Shown: positions 62,674 to 64,000 of the stretch, piece by piece
Position numbering within the stretch: position 1 is the stretch's first letter
Layout: each line of letters opens with the position of its first letter
NCBI GenBank assembly: GCA_009746045.1
Contig: RPFO01000165.1
Coordinates: 124,001-188,000 of the forward strand
Reading direction: 5' to 3'
Source: Mesostigma viride
Lineage: Eukaryota > Streptophyta > Mesostigmatophyceae > Mesostigmatales > Mesostigmataceae
Length of the DNA: 64,000 bases
Made by a program: the position numbers and the translations under genes
The notes under the pieces: generated by a model
The model's database searches: none
What the model saw: only the letters and a program-made list of their open reading frames with translations
What the model was told of the DNA's origin: nothing

Positions 62674-63860
62674 TCATTGACCGCGCGCAGCACGCCCTTG
62701 GTAGAACTCATCGCTGGCGGCCGCGGCTGCTGGTGCTGAGTCGTGAACTGCCGGGCCTGCTGGCGCCCGCTCGTCCGCGTTGCGGGGCTTGTCCCTTGGG
62801 CCGGAGGAGTCCGGGCGACTGCCGAACGCCGGGCCTGAAAACCTGGGCTCGGTCTCCCCCGTGCCACGTCCAGCGTGCCTGCTACGGAGTTTGGGGCAGT
62901 CGCGCCTGAGGTGACCCACCTCAAAGCACATGAAGCAACGGGCTTTACTCGCGTCGATGGCGTTGAGGCCATGGTCAGCGTTCCCGTCCTCCAGGTCATC
63001 GGGGGAGTCCTCGTTCCCCTCGCCGTCGTGCGGGGGACCTGATCGGAAGAAACGACGCACCGATGGTGCGCGCCCGCGAGCCACGACGTCGGCCACCTGC
63101 AGAAGATACCTCTGGATATTCAAGATGTCCCACTCCTTCCAAGGACCTCAGCGTAGTGCTTTAGTACCTCGTCCTGCAGCTCGGGGCTGAGTGCCTCAAT
63201 GAATCTGATCTTGTACTCGTACCAGGTCATGTCGGTCAGGTAGGCGGCGCTGGACTCAAACTTGGACAGAAACTCGCGATACGGGTGGTCCCCTGGCGCA
63301 GCTTGCCGAAGGCGAGTCGCTCGTGGATCTCCGCGTCTGGGGGTACCAACTTGCGGCGCACCTGTCCATCAACTCCTCCACGGTTTGCGGGTACGACTGG
63401 GATGCGATGCTCTCACAGTTCAAGATGCTCACCACCGAAGGATCCATGCAGGTGTTGACAACATGCGGGATCAGATCGCAGGTGGCAAGTTCCCAACTGT
63501 GGTGGTTGCGCCAGACGGTATACTGCTGTTGCCACATGCATCCCCATTCGTCGACCTATCGCGGTTTCATGTCCGCGTGCAGCTTGGGTACATTCTTGAA
63601 AGTGGGCATCGGTGGGGCCTTTACCGTGTTGATCGTAGGCCCACCGACTCTCTGTAGGAGATGGAGCCGAAGGCTGGGGGCTGCGACCGGGGGAGAGATC
63701 CGGATCTGGACGGCGTACCATGCGTCCGCCGCACCTGTACCGATGAGGGGTGTTCATACCCCGGGTCATCCAATGCCACCCTGCTGAAATTCAGGTTGCT
63801 GACGACCGCAGGCGAGTGGACCATGCTGCTGTCCTGCGCCCGAGGTCGCTGCGGTTGGGG
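62674..63860 (-). pseudogene. Degenerate gypsy GAG
   Basis: Frame 63537-63256 (CDLIPHVVNTCMDPSVVSIL, QSYPQTVEELMDR) aligns with PHYLTTCITPELANLI and HAYPNSVAELFKR of the intact GAG at 37-39 kb. Frame 63123-62674 carries the CCHC knuckle CFMCFEVGHLRRDC. At least two frame changes are needed, so it is a pseudogene. It runs toward the window edge. Confidence 0.75.
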
Positions 63861-64000
63861 GACGTGTCGCTGGACGGGTGTCTGAGTCCCCTCGTCGTGT
63901 GCGGTGGCGCTGCTTCTGTCACCCCCTAGCCGGCCCGTGGCCTATGAGCTCCAGAGGGAGGGTCCTGTGCCCCTGGTTCCTCGATATCCTCCACGGCCCC

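Overview
This 64 kb window is eukaryotic and consists almost entirely of transposable elements, many nested in one another. One spliced host-type gene is recognisable. There are no bacterial operons, ribosome binding sites or CRISPR. Class I elements are Ty1/copia, a divergent copia-like lineage, Ty3/gypsy, an R2-like LINE and a YG(A/C)ETW-type LINE. There are many TTAA-flanked piggyBac-like elements, and very long microsatellites sit inside introns. Together these suggest a TE-rich microalga, perhaps volvocine-like green, or a similar protist. The organism cannot be named from the sequence alone.

Layout. 57-6546: full Ty1/copia element (+) with identical 428-bp LTRs and a 5-bp target duplication; its pol is split by two frame changes. 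6778-14105: two head-to-tail TIR elements carrying large ACACGC arrays. The second copy contains a 905-bp composite foldback element with a clean 5-bp duplication. 14179-20924: a tandem R-U repeat with a 1,628-bp offset. A 4.35 kb TTAA element sits in its second junction and itself holds a 5'-truncated LINE and two inverted-repeat elements. 20925-28400: two broken minus-strand copia-like elements meeting at an orphan TTAA-element end. Both encode integrase, then a retropepsin-like domain, then (in the one that continues) reverse transcriptase, which is not the canonical order. 28391-29592: unrecognised minus-strand ORFs. 30179-38913: minus-strand Ty3/gypsy element. Its PR-RT interval is split by TTAA element X, whose terminal TTAA is in turn occupied by TTAA element Y. 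39204-43285: a small minus-strand ORF with an RNase H1 N-terminal-like (hybrid-binding) domain, interrupted by an R2-like LINE. 45646-47363: a further TTAA element (X2).

48914-56857 (+): a multi-exon SNM1/Artemis-type (DCLRE1-like) metallo-beta-lactamase/beta-CASP gene. The introns hold a MITE, (GA)n, (GGCT)n, (GGGT/GGGC)n and other repeats. 57626-64000: an LTR followed by the degenerate minus-strand PR and GAG of a second gypsy copy that leaves the window.

Several insertions can be verified internally because the pre-insertion sequence is legible: an uninterrupted pol frame, an intact hybrid-binding ORF, an uninserted sister repeat, or an intact R-U junction. The strongest candidates for something undescribed are the INT-PR-RT gene order at 21.6-28 kb, the shared architecture of subterminal palindromes in otherwise unrelated TTAA elements, and the composite three-hairpin foldback element.
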